In this document: piece after piece, positions 6,335-14,624 of the stretch
Layout of the letters: each line of letters begins with the position of its first letter
Position numbering within the stretch: the stretch's first letter is position 1
Made by a program: the position numbers and the translations under genes
Assembly (NCBI GenBank): GCA_947505055.1
Contig: CANNLO010000086.1
Location: 1-14,624, forward strand
Direction of reading: 5' to 3'
Length of the DNA stretch: 14,624 nucleotides
Origin: Methylococcaceae bacterium
GTDB lineage: Bacteria; Pseudomonadota; Gammaproteobacteria; Methylococcales; Methylomonadaceae
Notes under the pieces: generated by a model
What the model was told of the DNA's origin: nothing
The model's database searches: none
Seen by the model: only the letters and a program-made list of their open reading frames with translations

Positions 6335-8414
6335 TCTCATGATCCTGGCTATATTTCTCATAAAAAAGTGCTGCCGGCATTGGGCGCGCTATAGCATAAC
6401 CTTGACCATATTCACAGCCCAAAGCCTGAAGAGCATGAAAATGTTCCATACTTTCGATCCCCTCCGCGACCAAACTTAGCTCGAAAGCCTTAGATAATGC
6501 AATAACACCCTTAACAATAGCGTTATCACCTTTATCGACCAACATATCACGCACAAATGTCTGGTCGATCTTGATCGTGTCAACGGGTAAATGGTGCAAA
6601 TAAGTAAGCGAAGAATACCCGGTACCAAAATCATCCAGAGAAAAGAATGCCCCAAGAACACGACAGGCCTTTATAGTCGTAGCCACGGTAGCAACATCCT
6701 CAAGCGCCGCTGTTTCCAATATTTCGATATGTAATCGACCAGCGGGCAAGCCAGGATAACGGGTAAAAGCCTGTTCCAGATAATTTAAGAAATTATCTGA
6801 TTGTAAATGACAAGCGGCTATATTTACTGAAACGTTAACAGAAAAGCCTTTTTTGCTCCACTGAATAAGTCGAGACAGCGCCGAATCGATAACCCATTCA
6901 CCTACCCTAATTTCAAGCTCAGAGTTACGGATATCATTCAAGAACTCACCTGGCAGTAGTAAACCGCGTTCAGGATGATTCCAGCGAATTAAGGCTTCGG
7001 CTCCAACAACCTGCCGCGTGGACAAATCAACTATGGGTTGATAATAAAGTTCAAACTCATTGTTATCCAAGCCTTGCTGAATGCGCAACATAGCTTCATG
7101 GTAGTCCTGATGTTGCTGGTCAAACATAGGATCAAAAAAATGGAACCGATTCTTTCCTGATTGTTTTGCCACATACATAGCCTGGTCGGCATGACGCAAC
7201 AGCTCATCTGAATCCTTATTATCACTTGGAAAAATACTGACACCGATACTTGTGGTAAGAGAAACTAATTGATCTTCAATGAATATTGGCATGGCAACAG
7301 CTTCATGTATTCGCTTTAAGGTGACAATACATTCTTCCAGATGATTTAAACCCGGAAGTAATACCACAAACTCATCCCCACCTAATCGGGCGACAGTATC
7401 ACCTTCACGCAGAATTTTACCTATACGCCGGGCAATCTCAATCAATACATAGTCGCCAACTTGATGCCCAAAATTATCGTTAACCGGTTTGAAACCATCA
7501 ATATCAAGATAGCAAACACCCAACATGGTCTGTTCCCGCTTGGCTTGAGCAATAGCCTGCTTCATACGGTCTGCCAACAAAACACGGTTGGGAATTGAGG
7601 TCAAAGCATCATGGTGAGCAAGATACTCCAATTGCTCTTCATGTTGTTTTAACATGCTGATGTCGGAGGAAATACCAACATAGTGCGTTACCATACCCTG
7701 ACTATCAGTAATTGCAGAGATGCTCCTCAATTCAGGATACAACTCGCCCGCCTTATTTCGATTCCAGAGCTCACCACTCCAATGTCCTGTCGAAATAATT
7801 GACTGCCACATTGCCTCAAAAAATGACTGATCATGATAACCGGATTTTAAAAATCTTGGGTTTTTGCCTAACACTTCTTCATTCGAATAGCCGGTCAATC
7901 GCGTGAAAGCAGGATTGGTATCAAGAATATTAACTTGAGCATCCGTAACCATGATACTTTCCATCGCGTTTTCAAAAACGATAGATGCCAGATTTAACTT
8001 GCCCTGCGAATGTCGAATCAATAATTGATTTTTGACGCGCAATAAGGTAAGTGCGGGGCTAATAGGCTTGGTGATGTAATCTACAGCACCCATTTGGAGA
8101 GCATGGACTTCGGATTCACTGTCGATTACCGCTGTCACAAAGATCACTGGAATATCACTGGTAAGTCTATTGTCTTTTAACTGTTTTAAGACATCATAGC
8201 CATTCATATCAGGCATATTGATATCAAGCAAGATTAGATCAGGCCTTGGTGAACGCTGAGCAATATCTAATGCTCTATAGCCATTTCCAGCCACTTTTAC
8301 CTGATAATCCTGACTAAGCAATGAAACCAGTATTTCCTGATTCGAGCGAATATCATCAACGATCAAGATGATAGGAATTTGAAAGTTACAATTAGGTGTA
8401 TTAACTTTTATCAT
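6327..8414 (-). CDS. Response regulator with REC-PAS-GGDEF-EAL (dual cyclic-di-GMP enzyme)
   Basis: The 695-residue soluble protein has four domains in order. REC spans about 13-130, with Asp20/21, phospho-acceptor Asp64, Thr94 and Lys116. PAS spans about 140-255. GGDEF spans about 263-428, with an intact GGDEF at 345-349 and an inhibitory RxxD site (REGD) at 336-339. EAL spans about 440-690, with EAL at 473-475, the EILET segment, DDFGTGYSS, KIDQTF and AEGIE all conserved. Both active sites look complete, so it may make and degrade cyclic-di-GMP, with phosphorylation, the PAS ligand and product feedback deciding the balance. Its ATG at 8412-8414 lies inside the end of the hybrid-kinase gene (14-base overlap), strong evidence of co-translation. 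The partner kinase ends in an HPt domain, the natural phosphate donor for this REC domain. The controlled process, such as biofilm or motility, cannot be read from here. Confidence 0.95.
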   Translation of the reverse strand: MIKVNTPNCNFQIPIILIVDDIRSNQEILVSLLSQDYQVKVAGNGYRALDIAQRSPRPDLILLDINMPDMNGYDVLKQLKDNRLTSDIPVIFVTAVIDSESEVHALQMGAVDYITKPISPALTLLRVKNQLLIRHSQGKLNLASIVFENAMESIMVTDAQVNILDTNPAFTRLTGYSNEEVLGKNPRFLKSGYHDQSFFEAMWQSIISTGHWSGELWNRNKAGELYPELRSISAITDSQGMVTHYVGISSDISMLKQHEEQLEYLAHHDALTSIPNRVLLADRMKQAIAQAKREQTMLGVCYLDIDGFKPVNDNFGHQVGDYVLIEIARRIGKILREGDTVARLGGDEFVVLLPGLNHLEECIVTLKRIHEAVAMPIFIEDQLVSLTTSIGVSIFPSDNKDSDELLRHADQAMYVAKQSGKNRFHFFDPMFDQQHQDYHEAMLRIQQGLDNNEFELYYQPIVDLSTRQVVGAEALIRWNHPERGLLLPGEFLNDIRNSELEIRVGEWVIDSALSRLIQWSKKGFSVNVSVNIAACHLQSDNFLNYLEQAFTRYPGLPAGRLHIEILETAALEDVATVATTIKACRVLGAFFSLDDFGTGYSSLTYLHHLPVDTIKIDQTFVRDMLVDKGDNAIVKGVIALSKAFELSLVAEGIESMEHFHALQALGCEYGQGYAIARPMPAALFYEKYSQDHEIN

Positions 8415-11004
8415 TCAAAACTGCTAATATTTTTCTTGCTGGTGGGTAATCAGTATTAAGGATGTATTGGTACATATCTTGAAATTCCGGCAAACTGTCA
8501 TCCGGGATAAAAAACTTCAATCTTTGTAGCAGATGTTCGCCGATAAAGCTATCCTTGGCAAGTAAATCATCCAGTTCAGCAATAAGCTGATTAAACGTCA
8601 TTTCATCACCCACAGTGCCAACGAGAATATCCAAGTCATCCGGTATCGCTGTAAGGGTAGAGAAAATTCTGTTAAAACTGTCATTCCATTTATTAAATAT
8701 AAGCTCATCAACCTTTCCTTTTAAAAGCTGAGTCTCAAGCACAACACAAGCCAGATGAAACTCTCTGGCACCCAGGTTACCAGCAGTGCCTTTAAGTGTA
8801 TGCAAACATTTTTTTGCATCACTCAATTCGCCATTATTAATTTTGGTGCTGATAGCCAAGGCATCGCTGCCAATTTGCTTGCGAAAATCGATCAGCAGAG
8901 AAATGAATTGTTTTTGTTTGCCGGTAAAAATAGTGATGAGCTCACTAATATCAAAACCTGGCAAACTGCTTATAAGTTCAGACCAATCCTCGCTGCTTTC
9001 CAGAAGATCGGGCACCTTTTTAAGTTCTTCAATATTCGGTTTATACCAGCGTAATAAAGAATTTATCAAATCTACCGGATTGATTGGTTTGGCGACATGA
9101 TCATTCATTCCTGCATCAAGGCAGTCCTTTCGGTCACGTGGCATTGCCGAAGCCGTCATTGCAATAATCGGCAAATGGTTACAATCAGACAATTTACGAA
9201 TTTCACGGGTAGCCTCAAAGCCATCCATAACAGGCATTTGCAAATCCATCAGCACTGCATCAAATTTCTCTTTCCGTACCCAGTTAATTGCTTCAACACC
9301 ATGACTGGCAATACTCACTTGCAGTCCGGCATTTTCAAGAAGCTCAGTAGCTACCTGCTGATTTAATTGATTATCTTCAACCAATAGGATTCGTGCATTC
9401 TTGAGTGGTCGTGCAATTTCGTAAACATCAATCTTTTTCTCAGGAAGCTGATAACCTTTACTTTGCTGATGATAAGCATGAAGGATAGTATTTAGCAGAC
9501 TTGAAGGAATCACAGGCTTATTCAAGATTGCATCCAGATGAACCGACATACCATCGGCTTGACTGAGTAGCTCATCCTTACTGTGAGCTGTTACCATAAT
9601 GATTATAGGCAGTAGTTTCAGCTTCTCCTCTGCTGCCTGTTGCGCCAACTGACAAGTAAGTTCCAATCCGCTCATACTCTTCATCTGCCAATCTACCAAG
9701 AGCAGATCAAACGGCGAGCCAACTTGTTCAGCTTGATGGATTTTGTATAAAGCCTCTTCAGCAGATAATGCAGTCTCAACCTTCAATTGCCAGGATTCGA
9801 GAATACCTTTAAGAATAACGCAAGAAATTTCTTGGTCATCAACCACCAGTACACGGGTATCTTTAAGGTGATAACTATCCAGATTCCAATTATATGACTG
9901 CCCCTTGGTACAGGGGACTGAAAATGAAAAAGTGCTGCCTTTACCTGCTTTGCTTGACGCAGTGATACTCCCACCCAACAACTCAACTAATTGCTTGCTA
10001 ATCGTTAAGCCAAGCCCAGTACCGCCATACCTTCGGGTCGTCGATGAATCCGCTTGACTGAATGCTTCAAAGAGATTTTCAATAATATTCGGACTGATGC
10101 TAATACCCGTATCGGTCACTGTTAATCGTAACATTAAATCGTTATCAGCACTTTGCTCCGGCTCCATTCGAATATGAATTTGGCCTTTAGGCGTGAACTT
10201 TATCGCGTTGCTAAGCAGATTGGTCAGTATTTGCTGGATACGCAAGGGATCACATATCAAAGTCATTGGCATTTCAGGTGCAATATCCAAAAATATTTCT
10301 ATGCCTTTATTTTCAGCCATTACTGTAAACAAATCGGACACGCCCTGTAGCATAACAACAGGATCAAACTCGATATGTTCGATATTTATTTTTCCGGCTT
10401 CTATTTTCGACAAATCCAAAATATCATTAAGGATTTTTAACAAAGCTTCTGAAGATTTGTGAATATTTTGCAGATAATCACGCTGTTTAGGCGTTAACTT
10501 TGTTTCTGTCGCCAAACGGGTCAACCCGATTATAGCATTTAGCGGTGTCCGAATTTCATGCGACATATTGGCAAGAAATATCGTTTTACCGTGGTTTGCT
10601 TCTTCGGCAATCTGCTTTGCCAAAAGTAATTCACTCTCCAGTTGTTTACTCTTGGTAATATCCCTGGCAATTTTTGACGCGCCGATAATATTGCCCCTAT
10701 TATCGATAATAGGTGATATCGATACAGAAACGTCAATCAGTGCACCGTCCTTACGAACTCGCACAGTTTCAAAATGTTCAACACGCTGAGCATGACGGAT
10801 TTGTTCCAGGAAAAAATGTTCCTCGCTAACACGTCCAGGAGGAAATATCTTGAGCATGGATGCTCCGATCATTTCCTTGGCAGTGAAGCCAAACAACTTT
10901 TCAGCACTGGCATTCCAGCTAACAATTGTTCCATCCAGAGTCTTACTGATGATTGCATCGTCCGAGGACTCTACAATAGACTCATAATAATTACTTATAT
11001 TCAA
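8401..11004 (-). CDS. Soluble hybrid histidine kinase: PAS-HisKA-HATPase-REC-REC-HPt
   Basis: The 867-residue protein has no membrane segment and should sense a cytoplasmic signal through its N-terminal PAS domain (about 5-120; GFTAKEMIG, then IGASKIARDITKSKQLE). HisKA carries the phospho-histidine His149 in MSHEIRTPLN. The ATPase domain has the N-box Asn266, G1 DTGIS at 298-302 and G2 GGTGLGL at 327-333. Two REC domains follow with acceptors Asp438 (LLLVDWQM) and Asp587 (VLMDLQMP), the first more divergent. An HPt domain holds His735 in HTLKGTAGNLG. This is the layout of a complete BarA/ArcB-like phosphorelay. The G1 box has Ser302 where Gly is usual. The start codon is TTG (11002-11004) with no visible Shine-Dalgarno; an in-frame TAA seven codons upstream and the position of the PAS domain support it, and the next Met is residue 45. 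It is the first gene of the operon with the GGDEF-EAL regulator. Confidence 0.95.
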   Translation of the reverse strand: MNISNYYESIVESSDDAIISKTLDGTIVSWNASAEKLFGFTAKEMIGASMLKIFPPGRVSEEHFFLEQIRHAQRVEHFETVRVRKDGALIDVSVSISPIIDNRGNIIGASKIARDITKSKQLESELLLAKQIAEEANHGKTIFLANMSHEIRTPLNAIIGLTRLATETKLTPKQRDYLQNIHKSSEALLKILNDILDLSKIEAGKINIEHIEFDPVVMLQGVSDLFTVMAENKGIEIFLDIAPEMPMTLICDPLRIQQILTNLLSNAIKFTPKGQIHIRMEPEQSADNDLMLRLTVTDTGISISPNIIENLFEAFSQADSSTTRRYGGTGLGLTISKQLVELLGGSITASSKAGKGSTFSFSVPCTKGQSYNWNLDSYHLKDTRVLVVDDQEISCVILKGILESWQLKVETALSAEEALYKIHQAEQVGSPFDLLLVDWQMKSMSGLELTCQLAQQAAEEKLKLLPIIIMVTAHSKDELLSQADGMSVHLDAILNKPVIPSSLLNTILHAYHQQSKGYQLPEKKIDVYEIARPLKNARILLVEDNQLNQQVATELLENAGLQVSIASHGVEAINWVRKEKFDAVLMDLQMPVMDGFEATREIRKLSDCNHLPIIAMTASAMPRDRKDCLDAGMNDHVAKPINPVDLINSLLRWYKPNIEELKKVPDLLESSEDWSELISSLPGFDISELITIFTGKQKQFISLLIDFRKQIGSDALAISTKINNGELSDAKKCLHTLKGTAGNLGAREFHLACVVLETQLLKGKVDELIFNKWNDSFNRIFSTLTAIPDDLDILVGTVGDEMTFNQLIAELDDLLAKDSFIGEHLLQRLKFFIPDDSLPEFQDMYQYILNTDYPPARKILAVLNDKS

Positions 11005-11347
11005 AATTAATACTTTAGTTTAAACGCCTTATTAATAAGAGACATTTTAACGCACAATCCCCTGACATTTCAGCGTTTATCACAGTATTTGATTGCACCC
11101 AAGATTTCTTGCCTCAATAAATAAATTGTATTGACTCCATTTAAACACAAACAATTCAACAGAGACTGGAAATCATCAAAAACATCCAATCGCAGAAATC
11201 ACAAAAGAAGGGGGGGCTTTATCCTTGATATTTTGAAGATCAAAAAAAAATAATAAATGAACAAAAACACATCACTGCGCTTAAAGAATGAAATTCGAGT
11301 AGAGAACTCGATTTTCTGGCAATTATTTATGCCTGGGGATTTATTTT
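11005..11347. other. Gene-free region between nadB and the hybrid kinase
   Basis: No coding frame is supported in these 343 bases. They hold the perfect 12-base palindrome CTTATTAATAAG at 11028-11039, 24 bases upstream of the kinase start, which could be an operator or part of its promoter. There is a run of seven G at 11210-11216, a run of nine A at 11242-11250, and the hairpin after nadB listed separately. The promoter of the kinase operon should lie here, but no good -35/-10 pair was found. Confidence 0.5.
11290..11316 (-). terminator. Stem-loop after nadB, possible terminator
   Basis: TCGAGT (11295-11300) and ACTCGA (11306-11311) pair around the loop AGAGA. The stem extends by four more pairs beyond one T-T mismatch (GAAA with TTTC). 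It lies 31 bases after the nadB stop. The run after the stem on the minus strand is only moderately T-rich, so termination is plausible but not certain. Confidence 0.4.
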
Positions 11348-12988
11348 TTAGGTATTTTTATCGATTCTGCGAAAGAAATTCGGCGTTAAAATAGAATTAT
11401 GAGCAGTTTTACTATGATCAGTTTCGGGGTAATCCAACGTAAAATGCAATCCACGACTCTCTTTACGTTGCTGTGCGCAACGGATAATTAATTCAGCAAC
11501 GATGACCAGATTTCGTAGTTCCAATAAATCACTGGTAACACGAAAGTTACTGTAATATTCGGCGATTTCATTTTTAAGCAATTCCACCCGACTTAGAGCC
11601 CTACTTAAACGCTTATCGGATCTGACAATGCCTACATAGTCCCACATAAAACGACGTAGCTCATCCCAGTTATGTGAAACAACAACTTCCTCGTCGGAGT
11701 CACTTACTTTTGATTCATCCCATTCAGGAATGTGCGGAGGAGGTAAGATGCGTGGAAGTTTTTCCAAAATATCCTCACAAGCTCTTTCCGCAAACACCAA
11801 ACATTCCAATAAGGAATTACTGGCCATACGATTGGCTCCGTGGAGACCGGTACAAGCAACTTCACCTACAGCATAAAGGTTAGTAATGTCAGTGCGAGCA
11901 CGACTGTCGGTTAAAACACCGCCACACGTATAATGAGCAGCTGGAACAACAGGAATGGGTTGTTTAGTGATATCAATATCAAACTCAAGGCACTGCTGGT
12001 AAATCGTAGGGAAATGTTCAAGTATGAATTGTTCAGATTTATGGCTTATATCCAGATAAACACAGTCTATACCACGTTTTTTTATTTCGTGATCAATAGC
12101 TCTGGCGACAATATCCCGAGGTGCTAGTTCCAACCTAGGATCAAAATGTTGCATAAACGATGAGCCATCCGGCAAAATCAATTTACCGCCCTCGCCTCTT
12201 ACCGCTTCACTGATCAGGAACGATTGAGCCTGTGGATGAAAAAGGCACGTCGGATGGAATTGCATAAATTCCATGTTGCTGACACGACAACCTGCTCGCC
12301 AGGCCAACGCGATTCCATCACCCGTTGAACTTTGCGGATTGGTACTATAAAGATAAGCTTTGCTTGCACCACCAGTAGCCAAAACCACAACACGGGCAGC
12401 AATAGTTCTGACCTGCTGTTTTTTTGAATCCAGTACATAGGCACCCAAAATCCGTTTTGAGGGAAGTTCTTCATCCACTTTATTTGAGCTGGTTATTAAT
12501 TCCACCACATTATGATGTTCAAATAACTTAATATTGGCATGTTCCTGAGCACGCTCAATCAAGGATAATGAGACCGCTTTACCTGTTGCATCTGCGGTAT
12601 GCACAATGCGTCGGTGGGAATGCCCGCCTTCCTGATTTAAATGCAGTTGAACTTCCCCAAAGGCATTTTGTTCCTCAGTAAAGACGACACCCTGCGCCCT
12701 AAGCCAATCAATGGAACTCTTACCCTGTGTCACCGTCAACCTGACAATTTCAGGATCACAAAGTCCGGCACCGGCATCCAAAGTATCGTCAATATGCGAC
12801 TCAATCGAATCATCAGCACCAAACACTGCCGAAATGCCTCCTTGCGCATAATAGGTGCTAGCCGTAGTCAGGGCAAACTTTGACAATACCGCAATATTTA
12901 ATGATTGCTCAGCCAGTTTAAGTGCCAAACTCAGGCCAGCACCGCCGCTACCAATTATGAGTACATCGAAATTTTGGGAATAAGTCAT
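11348..12988 (-). CDS. nadB: L-aspartate oxidase
   Basis: NadB oxidises L-aspartate to iminoaspartate with FAD, and NadA uses the product to make quinolinate, the first committed step of de novo NAD synthesis. The 546 residues match the usual length (about 540). The FAD-binding GSGGAG is at 13-18, followed by the family stretch STYYAQGGISAVFGADDS. HSHRRIVHTADATGKA, EFMQFHPTCLF, SEAVRGEGG, LAPRDIVARAID and VPAAHYTCGGV all match the fumarate reductase/aspartate oxidase fold. The flavin-site run AVGEVACTGLHGANRMASNSLLE is intact, and a helical C-terminal domain spans about 425-530. No nadA or nadC lies nearby. The start ATG 12986-12988 fits the usual N-terminus although the Shine-Dalgarno is weak. 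It is divergent from a MucD-type protease gene. Confidence 0.97.
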   Translation of the reverse strand: MTYSQNFDVLIIGSGGAGLSLALKLAEQSLNIAVLSKFALTTASTYYAQGGISAVFGADDSIESHIDDTLDAGAGLCDPEIVRLTVTQGKSSIDWLRAQGVVFTEEQNAFGEVQLHLNQEGGHSHRRIVHTADATGKAVSLSLIERAQEHANIKLFEHHNVVELITSSNKVDEELPSKRILGAYVLDSKKQQVRTIAARVVVLATGGASKAYLYSTNPQSSTGDGIALAWRAGCRVSNMEFMQFHPTCLFHPQAQSFLISEAVRGEGGKLILPDGSSFMQHFDPRLELAPRDIVARAIDHEIKKRGIDCVYLDISHKSEQFILEHFPTIYQQCLEFDIDITKQPIPVVPAAHYTCGGVLTDSRARTDITNLYAVGEVACTGLHGANRMASNSLLECLVFAERACEDILEKLPRILPPPHIPEWDESKVSDSDEEVVVSHNWDELRRFMWDYVGIVRSDKRLSRALSRVELLKNEIAEYYSNFRVTSDLLELRNLVIVAELIIRCAQQRKESRGLHFTLDYPETDHSKTAHNSILTPNFFRRIDKNT

Positions 12989-13061
12989 CAGTTTAAGGCA
13001 TTCAACGAGCTAATTAATACGAAGTTAATGGGTAAAGTGGCATAGTTGTTGTTGTTTATGG

Positions 13062-13089
13062 ATAATAAAGCTTTTTAGAGTGATAGCAA
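13062..13089 (-). promoter_or_regulatory. Candidate nadB promoter
   Basis: Read on the minus strand, TTGCTA (13084-13089) and TATTAT (13062-13067) are 16 bases apart, matching the consensus at four and five of six positions. The transcript would start about 65-70 bases before the nadB ATG. The inverted repeat at 13099-13116 lies just upstream of the -35. Confidence 0.4.
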
Positions 13090-13098
13090 TTTTTTTGT

Positions 13099-13116
13099 AA
13101 TAATTTTGTAATTATT
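13099..13116. repeat. AT-only 7-bp inverted repeat upstream of nadB
   Basis: AATAATT (13099-13105) and AATTATT (13110-13116) are perfect inverted arms with a four-base TTGT spacer. The position, ten bases upstream of the candidate nadB -35, suits an activator or repressor site or an UP-like element. AT-rich sequence makes chance palindromes common. Confidence 0.4.
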
Positions 13117-13216
13117 CTTCAGGGAGAAAAATAGTCGCCAGATGACACTAACTTGACAGGGAAACACCTATTGAACAAAGTTTTCTTCATAAAGAGATTA
13201 AAACCGAAGCACTTAA

Positions 13217-13239
13217 AGATTTTAAATCACTTAAAATCT
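13217..13239. repeat. Perfect 9-bp inverted repeat in the nadB/mucD divergent region
   Basis: AGATTTTAA (13217-13225), spacer ATCAC, and TTAAAATCT (13231-13239) form a perfect palindrome centred 95 bases before the protease ATG. It overlaps a direct repeat of CACTTAAA at 13210-13217 and 13228-13235 (18-base period). No T-run follows on either strand and no gene ends nearby, so a regulator site or 5' leader structure fits better than a terminator. Confidence 0.55.
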
Positions 13240-13322
13240 GTTCAAACCGGGTCATTTTTTGATTATTTTTCGAAGCGCTAGAGAGTTACATTTCGTTAAA
13301 ATGTATTAAACAGAGGTTTTTT

Positions 13323-14624
13323 ATGCTCAAAAAAATTAAGTGGTGTTTTTTTCTTATTGCTTTGTTCAATCAAAGCGCATTCGCACAATTACCGGATTTT
13401 ACCGAGATGGTAAAAACCAATGGCGTTGCAGTAGTTAATATCAGTACTACGCAAAAGGCTCAACCCCAAGCCGAAAATACCCCCGAACAACAGCAACAGT
13501 TGCCAGAGGGCATGCCTCCAGAAATGGAAGAATTTTTCAAACGTTTTTTAAATGAACAAGGCGGTGGTAATGTTCCAAGAGATACAGCTTCCTTAGGTTC
13601 TGGCTTTATTATCTCTGCTGATGGTTATATTTTAACCAATCATCACCTAGTAAAAGATGCGGATGAAATTGTGGTTAAATTTTCTGATCGTCGTGAACTT
13701 TTAGCTAAAGTCATCGGCTCTGACGCCAGGACCGATGTTGCACTCATAAAAGTCGACGCAAAAAACCTTCCCGCAGTAACAATTGGTGAACCCAATAAAC
13801 TACAAGTCGGTGAGTGGGTGCTGGCGATCGGTTCACCCTTTGGTTTTGAGCAGTCAGTAACAGCGGGTATCGTCAGTGCAAAAGGCCGTAGTCTTCCGGG
13901 TGGAAATTACGTGCCGTTTATTCAAACCGACGTAGCCATCAATCCGGGTAATTCGGGTGGTCCTTTGTTTAATATGGAAGGTAAAGTCGTAGGAATAAAC
14001 TCCCAGATTTACAGTCGTACCGGTGGCTTTATGGGGCTTTCGTTCTCCATCCCAATGGATGTAGTAATGAATGTTGTCGACCAGATAAAAGCGACAGGTA
14101 AAGCTTCGCACGGCTGGCTTGGCGTACAAATTCAGGACGTAACCAGAGAACTGGCTGAAACTTTTGGTATGAAAAAACCGCAAGGCGCTTTGGTATCCAA
14201 AGTATTGCCGGGCAGTCCTGCTGAAAAAGCCGAATTGCAGATTGGTGACATCATCACCGAATTTAACGGCCAGCAAATTGAAACGTCTGGCGATTTACCG
14301 CCCATGGTTGGCATAACGCCGATCAATGACAAAGCTACCTTAAAAATTATCAGGCAAGGTGAGACTAAAACGCTTGAGTTTAAAGTCGGGTTATTACCGG
14401 ATGAGGTTGATAAATTGGCCGACGCTAAAACTGCGCCCAAGCTGCAACATAACCGATTAGGCGTAAATGTTGTTGATTTAACCAACGCCCAAAGAGAAGC
14501 CTTGCAAATCCCTAAAAATGGCGTTTTGGTACAGGATGTTGCCAAAGGCACTGCCAAAGAGGCAGGGATTCAACGAGGCGACGTGATTTTACGTATCCAG
14601 AGCAATCCTATCCATGATGCCGCT
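13323..14624 (+). CDS. mucD: MucD/DegQ-type periplasmic serine endoprotease (Do family), N-terminal 434 residues, runs off right edge
   Basis: ATG 13323 with AGAGG six bases upstream opens a frame that stays open to the window end. Residues 1-21 are a signal peptide (KKIKWCFFLIALFNQSAFA). The trypsin-like domain shows the full triad: His108 in TNHHLV, Asp138 in ARTDVALIKV and Ser211 in INPGNSGGPLFN. The long LA loop at about 45-85 is rich in Gln, Pro and Glu, typical of Do proteases. PDZ1 covers about 255-350 (GWLGVQIQDVT, then LQIGDIITEFNG) and PDZ2 begins near 380 (NRLGVNVVDLT, then QRGDVIL) and is cut by the edge. The protein degrades or refolds misfolded envelope proteins in the periplasm. 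The symbol follows the Pseudomonas relative beside nadB; DegQ/DegP would be equally fair names. No sigma-E-like or strong sigma70 promoter was recognised, although inverted repeats lie upstream. Confidence 0.95.
   Translation, partial: MLKKIKWCFFLIALFNQSAFAQLPDFTEMVKTNGVAVVNISTTQKAQPQAENTPEQQQQLPEGMPPEMEEFFKRFLNEQGGGNVPRDTASLGSGFIISADGYILTNHHLVKDADEIVVKFSDRRELLAKVIGSDARTDVALIKVDAKNLPAVTIGEPNKLQVGEWVLAIGSPFGFEQSVTAGIVSAKGRSLPGGNYVPFIQTDVAINPGNSGGPLFNMEGKVVGINSQIYSRTGGFMGLSFSIPMDVVMNVVDQIKATGKASHGWLGVQIQDVTRELAETFGMKKPQGALVSKVLPGSPAEKAELQIGDIITEFNGQQIETSGDLPPMVGITPINDKATLKIIRQGETKTLEFKVGLLPDEVDKLADAKTAPKLQHNRLGVNVVDLTNAQREALQIPKNGVLVQDVAKGTAKEAGIQRGDVILRIQSNPIHDAA

Noticed and set aside
8755..9366. 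Several antisense frames of 89-104 codons within the hybrid kinase
   Set aside because: They are shadows of a strongly conserved coding region on the other strand, with no domain signal.
11210..11216. Seven-G run as a phase-variation switch
   Set aside because: It lies nearly 200 bases from the kinase start, outside any clear promoter spacer, and seven bases is short for a variable tract.
11225..11250. TTGAT/ATCAA stem next to a run of nine A as a possible terminator
   Set aside because: The stem is only five pairs with a long loop, and on the minus strand the T-run precedes the stem instead of following it.
13854..14557. Two minus-strand frames of about 140 codons opposite the protease gene
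   Set aside because: The plus-strand protease is unmistakable with a full catalytic triad and PDZ domains; the antisense frames have no family features.

Overview
The window reads as chromosomal DNA from a gammaproteobacterium of moderate to low GC. The gene families (NadB, a MucD/DegQ-type protease, FetAB, many soluble PAS/GGDEF/EAL and hybrid-kinase signalling proteins) and the codon use would fit a methanotroph-like member of Methylococcales. That placement is an inference from gene content, because no rRNA or methane-oxidation marker is present. No tRNA, rRNA, CRISPR array, integrase or insertion sequence was seen.

Layout. Positions 1-701 (minus) hold the N-terminal part of a PAS sensor with an unusual cysteine cluster; it continues past the left edge. 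After a gene-free AT-rich stretch (702-1076) comes a GYF_2-AIM24 fusion protein (minus). Next is a short transcription unit on the plus strand: a good sigma70 promoter, a 5' hairpin, a small secreted cysteine-rich protein and a very strong terminator (2347-2782). Its reading frame contains one in-frame TGA exactly where a cysteine would be expected. A 49-residue membrane peptide then precedes fetA-fetB (2851-4449), followed by a secreted AcpA-like phosphoesterase (4569-5912) and the decayed remnant of a SulP sulfate/anion permease (5989-6334).

The middle of the window (6327-11004, minus) is a two-gene signalling operon with a 14-base overlap. The first gene is a soluble PAS-HisKA-HATPase-REC-REC-HPt hybrid kinase. 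The second is a REC-PAS-GGDEF-EAL protein, so the likely flow is stimulus to phosphorelay to cyclic-di-GMP turnover. On the right, nadB (minus, NAD biosynthesis) is divergent from a MucD/DegQ-type periplasmic protease (plus, open at the right edge). The 334-base divergent region carries inverted repeats. In Pseudomonas, nadB and mucD flank the rpoE/algU-mucABC envelope-stress block; here that block is absent between them.

The observation most worth following is the TGA within the small cysteine-rich gene. It is either selenocysteine at a cysteine position in a secreted peptide, or a very recent nonsense mutation.
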